A stretch of 64,000 nucleotides of DNA, taken from the NCBI RefSeq assembly GCF_900078195.1, contig NZ_FJVE01000007.1, positions 1,798,001 to 1,862,000 of the forward strand, read 5' to 3'. Numbering within the stretch: position 1 is the first letter of the stretch; the number at the start of each line of letters is the position of its first letter. The position numbers were made by a program, and so were the translations under genes. Of this stretch, positions 36,978-44,341 are shown piece after piece. The stretch is from Clostridium sp. Marseille-P299 (GTDB lineage: Bacteria > Bacillota > Clostridia > Lachnospirales > Lachnospiraceae). The notes below the pieces were generated by a model. The model ran no database searches, had not been told where the DNA came from, and saw only the letters and a program-made list of their open reading frames with translations.

Positions 36978-37925
36978 ATGGAGAATACATATATGTTTTA
37001 CAAAATTTTCAGAAAAAAATATCTCAGCATAAAACGAGATATTGAAGCGATAAATAAAGAACGTTTTGAAAAAGAAATTCTACCAACAGGTATTACAAAA
37101 ACTACTTATTCTTATTCAAATGATGGAGATGAATTACATCAGTTTAATTTATACAAAATGGCAGATGTGCAGGAAACAAAACACTTCCCTCTAATTATTG
37201 ACATACATGGCGGTGGTTGGATTTGTGGAGATAAGGATACAAATAATAACTTTAATTATCATCTCGCACTAGGCGGATATACTGTTTCCTCACTATCATA
37301 TAGAACGATTGACCGTTGCACAATTAAGGAGCAAATAAAAGATATTTTTGACTATCTTCATTTTATAAAAGACAATAGTGACAAATTGGATATAAGTTTT
37401 AATGATGTTACGCTTATGGGAGATAGTGCAGGAGGGCAACTTGCTTTACTGGTGTACTGTATCAATCAAAGCGAGAAGCTTCAAAAAATATTTTCTGTAA
37501 AGCATGTAGACATTATTGTAAAATGTCTGGTGTTAAATCATAGCGTTTGTTATATTGATATGGCAGGAAATTTACCTAATAATCCTATTCTATCTAAATT
37601 TATTGCTATTCCAGAATTGCAAAGAATGATCTATGGAAAGAAATATATTAATGATGAGCTATATTTAAACAGTTTTAACCCAATTCAATATATTCGTAAA
37701 GAAACGACAGTTCCGCCAATTCTACTGATTACAAGCCAAGGGGATACACTATATAATTATCAAACACTTAAACTGTACGATTTTCTTAAAGAAGAAGGAA
37801 GAGCCTGTGAGTTGTATTTTGAAAAAAGTCCGCAGGCAGAGCATGTATTTAATATTGCTTATCCTAGTAGTGAAGAAGGAAAAAAATGTAATGATTTTAT
37901 TCTAAAATATATAAGTATGTTTTAA
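36978..37925 (+). CDS. Alpha/beta-hydrolase esterase (HSL type)
   Basis: 315 residues. The oxyanion motif IDIHGGGWICGDKD (about residues 74-87), nucleophile elbow MGDSAGGQLA and late acid and His (TSQGDTLYNY, AEHVFNI) complete the Ser-Asp-His triad of hormone-sensitive-lipase-type carboxylesterases. No signal peptide, so cytoplasmic. Substrate unknown. A repeat copy lies 19 bases after its stop. Confidence 0.82.
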   Translation: MENTYMFYKIFRKKYLSIKRDIEAINKERFEKEILPTGITKTTYSYSNDGDELHQFNLYKMADVQETKHFPLIIDIHGGGWICGDKDTNNNFNYHLALGGYTVSSLSYRTIDRCTIKEQIKDIFDYLHFIKDNSDKLDISFNDVTLMGDSAGGQLALLVYCINQSEKLQKIFSVKHVDIIVKCLVLNHSVCYIDMAGNLPNNPILSKFIAIPELQRMIYGKKYINDELYLNSFNPIQYIRKETTVPPILLITSQGDTLYNYQTLKLYDFLKEEGRACELYFEKSPQAEHVFNIAYPSSEEGKKCNDFILKYISMF

Positions 37926-37943
37926 AGTAAAAGACAATGAATC

Positions 37944-37995
37944 ATTTGTCGAAAATTTGAATGGCTCACTGTTGGTTACTAAAGTGAATATTTAT
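37944..37995 (+). repeat. Dispersed repeat, divergent copy 1
   Basis: ATTTGTCGAAAATTTGAATGG begins a segment similar to those at 39519, 41682 and 43054. Located just after the esterase stop. Confidence 0.5.
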
Positions 37996-38041
37996 TTTAG
38001 GCTTTAATATATTGTAATGAATAGATTCCATAGGTGAAGTC

Positions 38042-38515
38042 ATGAATCATGATAAAAAATGTCAATTAATCGGCATACTGGTTTTATCGGGTATATTACT
38101 CTTTGAAATGGTCATTTATTTACAAAAAAATCACAACATGCCAACATTTAGACAATCTCAAACTACCGAATCCGAAACAAAAGATGAGTTAATAATTGCT
38201 TTATTTATGGACAATATTGAAGCAGATAGCAGTAAATTTTATGATAATTATTTTTCAGAAAGATTAGGATATACTAATTTTGAATATAAAATTAAACAAA
38301 TTAAAAAAGAGGGTGAACCAGTAAGGATTTACATTACCTTTGAAGGAAGTCCCTTTGTAGGTGCACATATCCAAGTAGGTGATGATGAAATCACTTATAA
38401 AGTAGATGTATTTGGAAATAAAACTTTAGAAAAATTCATACATAAAAAATCATATGAAATTCCTGAACGGATACGACCAAATATGATTAAGCCTTACCCT
38501 GAAACAAAGAATTAA
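38042..38515 (+). CDS. DUF3888-like membrane-anchored protein
   Basis: 157 residues with a single N-terminal hydrophobic segment (about 9-28) and an outside domain. The C-terminal pattern SPFVGAHIQVGDDEITYKV and KFIHKKSYEIPERI parallels the minus-strand paralogue at 31479-31922, about 6.5 kb away. Function unknown. Confidence 0.65.
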   Translation: MNHDKKCQLIGILVLSGILLFEMVIYLQKNHNMPTFRQSQTTESETKDELIIALFMDNIEADSSKFYDNYFSERLGYTNFEYKIKQIKKEGEPVRIYITFEGSPFVGAHIQVGDDEITYKVDVFGNKTLEKFIHKKSYEIPERIRPNMIKPYPETKN

Positions 38516-38679
38516 TATATCAATAATTTAAATTTGATAGAAGCATTTGATTAGAATATAGAAATAGAAAAAAACAGAAAAAATTATAGTCGAAAAATAA
38601 TAACAATCAAGATTACAATATTTTACAATTACGAACTTGTGATTATTTATATTTTAAACAAATGGAGGATTTATATAGT

Positions 38680-39063
38680 ATGAAAAAGTATCTTTATAGT
38701 GTGCTTTCTGTTTTTCCTACTCCTGATATTGAGCGAACGTCTGAATTCTATGAGAAAGTAATGGGATTCCGCGCAGTAAAATATTTAGATGTAAAAGAGC
38801 CACATATTTGCCTATACCGTGATGATACTGAAATTATTTTGACAGTGGCACGTACTGACAAGGTATATCCGAACAGAGAATTGTACGGTTATGGGGAGGA
38901 CGCATATTTTATTACAGACGAACAAGAAGCACTTCAAAATGAATTTATAGAAAAAGGAGCAAAAATTGTTCGAGAGCTTCAAAAAACAGATTATAATAAT
39001 CGAGAGTTTATTGTTGAAGATATTGATGGACGTTGGATTGCATTTGGAATAAAAGAGAAATAG
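38680..39063 (+). CDS. VOC-superfamily protein
   Basis: 127 residues from the ATG behind TGGAGG. The two half-repeats of the VOC fold are visible: VLSVFPTPDIERTSEFYEKV with MGF, and REFIVEDIDGRWIAFG at the end. Probably a glyoxalase-like or sequestering protein; substrate unknown. Confidence 0.78.
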   Translation: MKKYLYSVLSVFPTPDIERTSEFYEKVMGFRAVKYLDVKEPHICLYRDDTEIILTVARTDKVYPNRELYGYGEDAYFITDEQEALQNEFIEKGAKIVRELQKTDYNNREFIVEDIDGRWIAFGIKEK

Positions 39064-39201
39064 AAATTTCTTTTTGCTTGCCTTATCAGAATTTGGCATA
39101 GAAAATACCAGGCAATTTAAGTTATGGTTAGAATTTCCTTATACTGATTTTTCTTTATATAAGATTAAAACAAATTTAGTAAATCACAAATCATTCATTC
39201 C

Positions 39202-39234
39202 CCCTTTAAACTTAAGTGTTTGAAGGGTTTTTTC
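39202..39234 (+). terminator. Rho-independent terminator, duplicated at 41.46 kb
   Basis: CCCTTTAAAC and GTTTGAAGGG pair around TTAAGT, followed by six T and CATTATATTAATAA. The segment at 41458-41510 (CCCTTTAAATTTAAGCG...) is clearly related but has lost pairing. Confidence 0.75.
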
Positions 39235-39518
39235 ATTATATTAATAATATCAACATTACTGCTAAAACGGCAATTGATATTGTCTTTATAATGTCGAAGA
39301 ATTATTAAAAACTACAGATAAACTTTAATTAGTTTTGTCGTTTCATCATTTATTCTTCAGAAAAAAGGAAATCTTTCACTATAAATAATTTGAAATCTTT
39401 CCCATTAAATGATATATTAAAAATACATACTAAATTAACTATTATAAATGATTAAATAGAAGAGTAATGCGTTACCAATTATATTTTGAAATAAAATCCG
39501 CATAGTAATAGAAAAATA

Positions 39519-39575
39519 AGATTTGTCGAGAACTTGAATAATCCACAGTTATTTGCTATTGTTCACTATTTCAAT
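39519..39575 (+). repeat. Dispersed repeat, divergent copy 2
   Basis: GATTTGTCGAGAACTTGAAT at its start matches the 41682 copy closely; the rest (CCACAGTTATTTGCTATTGT) resembles the 37944 copy instead. Confidence 0.55.
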
Positions 39576-39661
39576 TTATTGTCTTTATTTATGGGGGATA
39601 ATTGTGTAACTAATGAACAACTACAAAATATATTTTGTAGTATCAAAGGGAGGTATCAATA

Positions 39662-40615
39662 ATGAAAATAGTTTTTATGGGAACTCCTGATTTTGCAGTT
39701 CCCTCATTAAAAAAAATGATAGAAAAATATGATGTAAGTGCGATTGTAACACAACCTGATAAACCAAGTGGAAGAGGCAATAAGGTAGCAATTTCACCAA
39801 TCAAAGAGGTTGGATTATTGAATCAAATTCCAATTTTTCAGCCCGAAAAAATAAAAACAGACTCTGTAATTATTGATAAATTAAAAGAAATAAAACCTGA
39901 TTTTATTATTGTTGTAGCATATGGTCAGATCATAACTCAGCAAATACTTGATATACCAAGACTCGGATGCATTAATCTACACGCATCTCTCCTCCCAAAG
40001 TATAGAGGATCCTCACCAATAAATTGGACTTTAATAAATGGGGAAAAAGCAACTGGAAATACAACTATACTAATGGATACTGGTATAGATACGGGTGATA
40101 TTCTTATGAGAAGTGAGTTTGACATATCTGAATCTATGACAGCAGGAGAATTGTACGAATTATTGAAAATAAACGGTGCTGAACTGTTAGAGGAAACAAT
40201 AAATGGAATTATTACAGGTAAAATTTGTGGGGTAAAACAACAGAATGATGGAAGTTCTTATGTACAGATGTTAAACAAGCAAATGGCAAAGATTAATTGG
40301 AATGACAGTAGTATTAACATACATAATTTAATAAGGGGATTGAGTTCCTGGCCATATAAAAATATAAACTCATGGCCAACTGCTTATACTTATTATAAAG
40401 ATATTCCAATGAAAATATTCAAATCCAAGTCAATAGAGGCAAATATTATGAACCCACCTGGTTATATCATAGATGCAAATGATGAAGGAATTGCAGTCGC
40501 CACCAATAACGGTATTCTAATGATAGAAATATTACAGTTTCCAGGGGGGAAACCTCTTGAGGTAAAAGAATTTTTAAAAGGAAATAAATTAGAAAAAGGC
40601 ATTGTATTATCATAA
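39662..40615 (+). CDS. fmt: Methionyl-tRNA formyltransferase (probable second copy)
   Basis: 317 residues, full length. Family landmarks: N-terminal KIVFMGTPDFAVPSL, THF-binding VTQPDKPSGRG, the catalytic core LHASLLPKYRGSSPINW (with the Asn/His/Asp chemistry of the fold; most Fmt have RGAAPI), TTILMDTGIDTGDIL, and the C-terminal domain LIRGLSSWPYK. Fmt formylates initiator Met-tRNA. The housekeeping gene is normally next to def and rsmB/priA, none of which is here, so this is probably a paralogue, coupled to an unknown gene 65 bases downstream. Confidence 0.85.
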   Translation: MKIVFMGTPDFAVPSLKKMIEKYDVSAIVTQPDKPSGRGNKVAISPIKEVGLLNQIPIFQPEKIKTDSVIIDKLKEIKPDFIIVVAYGQIITQQILDIPRLGCINLHASLLPKYRGSSPINWTLINGEKATGNTTILMDTGIDTGDILMRSEFDISESMTAGELYELLKINGAELLEETINGIITGKICGVKQQNDGSSYVQMLNKQMAKINWNDSSINIHNLIRGLSSWPYKNINSWPTAYTYYKDIPMKIFKSKSIEANIMNPPGYIIDANDEGIAVATNNGILMIEILQFPGGKPLEVKEFLKGNKLEKGIVLS

Positions 40616-40680
40616 TCATAATTGATTAATAGTCTATATTTTTTATATGCCATATCATATTATATGGGAGAGGTAAATAA

Positions 40681-41313
40681 ATGAAAAAAATATATATAGA
40701 TAATAATGTAATGGTTAATGAGCAATATAGAAGAAAAATAATTGTTTTTTTAAAAAATTATTGTGATATCGTTACTTATGCAATACTCCTTGATGATGAT
40801 TATGATTTAAATTATGAAGAATATTCAAAAGCAATGAAGGATTTTTCTAATGAATTTATTATAGAAGATGAAATAAGACGAGCAAAATTTGTTGATGATA
40901 TACACTATCAAAATGAGTTACTCAATAAATTTCATACTTCAGAAAATGTATATGAATATTTTGACCGATTAAAGGTTTATGACAATATTGAACTAGAGAA
41001 GATAAATAAAACGTTAAAACAATATTTAAAGAATAGGAGAAACACCAAGTATAGAGGTACAATGACATTGCCAAATGAAAGTTTTATAGGATCGAAATTC
41101 ACAGTAAATTCTCATTGTACAATAGGAGGATTATATAAAATATACGAATTTATAATTGATCAGAATATGATTGATTATTTAATTCAACATGGAGAATTAA
41201 ATAAAACGAATTGCTTTCAAAATGATACCATGCTTCAAGACCCAGGATTTTACAAACAAAGTCAGCTGATATGTTCTATATGCTCACATGAAAGACATAT
41301 ACATTTTTATTAG
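40681..41313 (+). CDS. Unknown protein downstream of fmt
   Basis: 210 residues, acidic N-terminal half (LLDDDYDLNYEEYSK) and a C-terminal segment with CSICSHERHIHFY, a possible metal site. The middle has RGTMTLPNESFIGSKFTVN. No family recognised. The RBS GGGAGAGG and 65-base gap place it in the fmt transcription unit. Soluble. Confidence 0.5.
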   Translation: MKKIYIDNNVMVNEQYRRKIIVFLKNYCDIVTYAILLDDDYDLNYEEYSKAMKDFSNEFIIEDEIRRAKFVDDIHYQNELLNKFHTSENVYEYFDRLKVYDNIELEKINKTLKQYLKNRRNTKYRGTMTLPNESFIGSKFTVNSHCTIGGLYKIYEFIIDQNMIDYLIQHGELNKTNCFQNDTMLQDPGFYKQSQLICSICSHERHIHFY

Positions 41314-41535
41314 AAGATGAACAAATCATCATGCTAAAAGAAATGGATATACCGTTTAATTATGATTAATTTTAGCTTGAAAAGTATGTCTTTTTATTCG
41401 TAAGCGCAACGTGGTTGTAGTCGGGATAACCAAAAATAAACGACATAACTATAATCATCCATTTACCCTTTAAATTTAAGCGTTTGTGGGATATTTTCAT
41501 TATCTTAATAAAAACGAAAATACTTATTTGCTATA

Positions 41536-41685
41536 GTGACAAGATTGAAGTTCTGGCATGAACTCTTATTAAATATGTATGATGTGACTTCCCCATACTG
41601 GAATATACTATGGCTTTCATTTATATTACTTGGTGGTTTCGTATTTATATTAGGCTTGAAATTATTATTGCAAAGAAAACGATAA
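41536..41685 (+). CDS. Possible 49-residue single-pass membrane protein
   Basis: A GTG-start ORF encoding a charged N-terminus (TRLKFWHELLLNMYDV), one hydrophobic segment (WLSFILLGGFVFILGLKLLL) and the basic tail QRKR. No clear ribosome site, so it may instead be the end of a decayed gene. The repeat copy overlaps its stop codon. Confidence 0.35.
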   Translation: MTRLKFWHELLLNMYDVTSPYWNILWLSFILLGGFVFILGLKLLLQRKR

Positions 41686-41729
41686 ATTCCAATTTGTCGA
41701 GAACTTAAAGTTCCTATTACATATAAATG
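41682..41729 (+). repeat. Dispersed 48-bp repeat, copy 3
   Basis: Starts ATAAATTCCAATTTGTCGAG and ends TTACATATAAATG. It matches the copy at 43054-43101 at 46 of 48 positions (AA versus CG after TCGAG). Confidence 0.85.
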
Positions 41730-41835
41730 GTTCTTCCTATTAACGAGTTTGACCAGATAATTAAACTATATCAATATAAGTTGAAAGAAATAGAAAGGAA
41801 CAACGATTTAATATACCAGAATAGTTAAATTTATT

Positions 41836-42429
41836 GTGTTTAGAGAACTATCTTTTAGAAATTTAAATTTGGAAAGGTATCAAGAAATGAATAACAATGT
41901 CAATTCTAATTATCATATTAAGGGCATAGGACTTCTTCTCAATGAGGATTGCATTTTGCAACGGTACTTTCCATTGATTCAGTATAAAGTTCAACTATTA
42001 AATAATCTTTTGGATAAAGGCTGTATAACAAAAAATGCTTGTTTTATCTTGTCCGATAAAGCGTTGATAGAAGCGGGGTTGCCCGATTCAGATATGGTAG
42101 AACTATTTAGACGTTTTCTGTGCCTTTATGATTATAAAGGAAAGGGTATTAAGGATATTCCCGATGCAGAATGCAGAACTAAAGATGAGATATCATCTCT
42201 TATGGAATTGATGCGTCTGCCCGGCGTGAAAGCAATTCGAGCTGAACTGTATTTTCATTGTGGAATAAGATCGCTGTCAGATCTCGCTGCTTCTGATGCC
42301 GTACAGCTGAGAGACGCAATTGCCAACATAATCATGCAAGAATCGCTTCCGTTCTCCCCACCTTTACCCAAAGAGCTACGTACACAGATTGCTGTGGCAA
42401 AAGTGTTTACAGAATATGCAGCGAAGTAA
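41836..42429 (+). CDS. Helix-hairpin-helix (DUF4332-like) protein
   Basis: 197 residues. The C-terminal part (MRLPGVKAIRAELYFHCG, IRSLSDLAASDAVQLRDAIA) is a tandem HhH motif of the DUF4332/Cdd1 kind. The N-terminal half is unassigned. Such domains often bind DNA or protein non-specifically. The last 300 bases are visibly richer in G+C than the neighbours, which may reflect transfer. The ribosome site is not clear. Confidence 0.6.
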   Translation: MFRELSFRNLNLERYQEMNNNVNSNYHIKGIGLLLNEDCILQRYFPLIQYKVQLLNNLLDKGCITKNACFILSDKALIEAGLPDSDMVELFRRFLCLYDYKGKGIKDIPDAECRTKDEISSLMELMRLPGVKAIRAELYFHCGIRSLSDLAASDAVQLRDAIANIIMQESLPFSPPLPKELRTQIAVAKVFTEYAAK

Positions 42430-42430
42430 A

Positions 42431-42447
42431 GAAGATTCGACAAATTC
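42431..42447 (-). repeat. Inverted short copy of the dispersed repeat core
   Basis: ATTCGACAAATTCC, directly after the HhH gene stop, is the reverse complement of the repeat core GGAATTTGTCGA. Confidence 0.4.
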
Positions 42448-42547
42448 CAACATATCTAAATAGGTGAGTAGTTAGATACCTATTATTATTTAAAGTAATA
42501 AATTATGTAAAATAACAAACAATTCAGAATTTGTAGGGGGATTGGTG

Positions 42548-43057
42548 ATGGAAGTTTGGGATGGATATTTTAGAGATGGAACACGTGCTAATATAGATTT
42601 AGTTCGTGGAACTGTATTGCCAGATGGTTTGTATCATATGGCATGCGAAGTTCTTGTTCAACATAAGGACGGCGATTATTTGCTTATGAGACGTGACTTG
42701 TCTAAACCTAATTATGGTGGATATTATGAAGCCACAGCAGGAGGATCTGCACTTAAAGGTGAGGACAAGATAGCATGTATTAAAAGAGAATTACTTGAAG
42801 AAACGGGAATTATTTCGGAAAACTTTAAAGAGATTGGCAGTTTTGTTTACGATGATGATAAGTGTATTTTCTATACTTTCTTGTGCATTACAGATTGTGA
42901 TAAAACATCTATAACACTTCAAAAGGAAGAAACCATGTCGTATAAATGGTTAAATAAATCAGATTTTATTTCGTTTATAAATTCAGAAGGAATGATAGAA
43001 ACACAGAAAAAGCGTTATATAAACTATTTCAATCAAAAAGGATATTTACAACAATAA
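42548..43057 (+). CDS. NUDIX hydrolase
   Basis: 169 residues from the ATG behind AGGGGG (in-frame TTG and GTG lie just upstream). The NUDIX box GSALKGEDKIACIKRELLEE with TGI fits Gx5Ex7REUxEExGU exactly. The N-terminus (DGLYHMACEVLVQHKDGDYLLMRR) is typical. It hydrolyses a nucleoside diphosphate linked to another group; the substrate is unknown. Confidence 0.85.
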   Translation: MEVWDGYFRDGTRANIDLVRGTVLPDGLYHMACEVLVQHKDGDYLLMRRDLSKPNYGGYYEATAGGSALKGEDKIACIKRELLEETGIISENFKEIGSFVYDDDKCIFYTFLCITDCDKTSITLQKEETMSYKWLNKSDFISFINSEGMIETQKKRYINYFNQKGYLQQ

Positions 43058-43101
43058 ATTCCAATTTGTCGAGCGCTTAAAGTTCCTATTACATATAAAT
43101 G
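43054..43101 (+). repeat. Dispersed 48-bp repeat, copy 4
   Basis: Begins within the stop codon of the NUDIX gene; nearly identical to the copy at 41682-41729. Confidence 0.85.
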
Positions 43102-43129
43102 TTTCCTTTAAATCAGACTTTCAGGTGAA

Positions 43130-43209
43130 AGAAGAGCGGAACGTGATAGTTTCCGGCGGACTAAAGAAATGTGTGAGATTTCATGGAGTCGGACTCTTCT
43201 GCCTTTTTT
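43130..43209 (+). ncRNA. Putative structured RNA with terminator-like tail
   Basis: A three-way fold can be drawn by hand: outer stem AGAAGAG (43130-43136) with CTCTTCT (43194-43200); a hairpin CGGAA/TTCCG (43137-43155); a two-part hairpin GACT...GAAAT/ATTTC...AGTC (43159-43190); then GCC and TTTTTT. It could be a small RNA, a leader element for the downstream lipoprotein gene, or a mobile-element remnant. I do not recognise a known riboswitch. Confidence 0.4.
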
Positions 43210-43260
43210 ATTGCAGCACGAGCAAGAAAATCCGGGTTGCTGTGAATGATTAAGAATTAG

Positions 43261-43277
43261 CATAGCCTATGGCTATG
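43261..43277 (+). terminator. Perfect short hairpin
   Basis: CATAGCC, three-base loop, GGCTATG, followed by ACTTTATTATA. Lies 40 bases upstream of the lipoprotein gene. Confidence 0.4.
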
Positions 43278-43317
43278 ACTTTATTATACCAAGAGGTGGA
43301 TAGTTATAAGACAACTA

Positions 43318-44247
43318 ATGAATATATTTTTTAGTATAATTTTTACACTTTTATTAATAGGATGTAATAAAAAATTAGAACAAGATGATAAACAAACTTT
43401 TACGAATGAAATAGAACAAAAAAAAATTAGTATTGTTGAATCAAACAAAGCTTCCAACGAAGATTTATATAATGTTGGATCAAACGAAATACCTTCAAAC
43501 AAAGTTTCCAACGAAGATTTATATAATGATGAATACAAAGATTTAAATGCCTTGATAGAAAAGTATGTGGAATTATATGATAAGTCAGTTGAAATTGGTG
43601 AAAGTGAATTATTTTTAAAATCTGTAGATAGTATAAATCAATTTAATAGAGAAGAGATAGCTAATAAAATTCGGTCTGAAATTTGGTCTGAAAGTCGGCT
43701 CAATAAGCCTACAGTTTCATTATCTAATGAAATAAAACAACAATTATACAATGGTGGAATTATTAAATTACCGAAAGAGGGAGTTCTCCTTGATTTAAAT
43801 ATGGATGGAATCGAAGAATCAATCACTTTTTGTTATAATCCAGACAACACTCACCATCAAGACTATATTGTTCGTATCAATGAGATTGATGGAAAAAATA
43901 CCGCTGTAGACCCGACTGGTGATATTTATGCAGTAATACTTGGAAGCAAAGAAAAAAAGCAAGTATTTATTTTAGTGGAAGAAAAAGGACCGCATGGTGA
44001 AATACCATTCACGTACTTTTGGAGTTTCTCTAATGATGAGCCCTATTATGTAACCGGGATTTGGGGAAGACCTATTGATTATATAATAGACAACCAAGAC
44101 GAAGATATAATAATTACAGGATATGATTATTATTATGAAAATGGAACAAGTACAAAAGTAAAGCAAAATTATCAAATTCAGTATCTGTTGAACGATGATG
44201 GAATTGAAATCCCAGAACTTATTCCGATTGATAAGGATGTAGACTGA
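43318..44247 (+). CDS. Lipoprotein of unknown function with an internal repeat
   Basis: 309 residues with a short signal peptide and lipobox LLIGC (Cys16). Residues about 42-71 hold one and a half copies of an 18-residue repeat (SNKASNEDLYNVGSNEIP, then SNKVSNEDLYN); the DNA period is 54 bases from 43441. The C-terminal half has a pattern of an FG-GAP-like or calcium-loop domain (LLDLNMDGIEES). The best ribosome site (GAGGTGG) lies about 19 bases before the ATG, so initiation is not optimal. It anchors outside the membrane. Confidence 0.6.
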   Translation: MNIFFSIIFTLLLIGCNKKLEQDDKQTFTNEIEQKKISIVESNKASNEDLYNVGSNEIPSNKVSNEDLYNDEYKDLNALIEKYVELYDKSVEIGESELFLKSVDSINQFNREEIANKIRSEIWSESRLNKPTVSLSNEIKQQLYNGGIIKLPKEGVLLDLNMDGIEESITFCYNPDNTHHQDYIVRINEIDGKNTAVDPTGDIYAVILGSKEKKQVFILVEEKGPHGEIPFTYFWSFSNDEPYYVTGIWGRPIDYIIDNQDEDIIITGYDYYYENGTSTKVKQNYQIQYLLNDDGIEIPELIPIDKDVD

Positions 44248-44341
44248 TTGTATATATACTCCATTTACTGATATGTGTGGTAGAAACCATGAGGACATTA
44301 GTTTTTGCTATTCAGATGTTTTAACTTGTAGCAAGGAGCAT

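Larger units (their letters stand above)
39064..39661. other. Intergenic region with terminator and repeat
   Basis: About 600 bases without a gene. It holds the terminator CCCTTTAAAC/GTTTGAAGGG with TTTTTT (39202-39234), a degenerate copy of which occurs at about 41458-41510, and the dispersed repeat at 39519. No convincing ORF. Confidence 0.6.
41314..41835. other. Intergenic region with a degenerate terminator copy, small ORF and repeat
   Basis: Contains a decayed copy of the 39202 terminator (41458-41510), the 49-codon ORF at 41536 and the dispersed repeat at 41682. Otherwise empty. Confidence 0.5.

Noticed and set aside
37944..43101. Integron attC sites with a cassette array
   Set aside because: No integron integrase, and the repeats do not show the GTTRRRY and RYYYAAC core pair; kept only as a dispersed repeat family.
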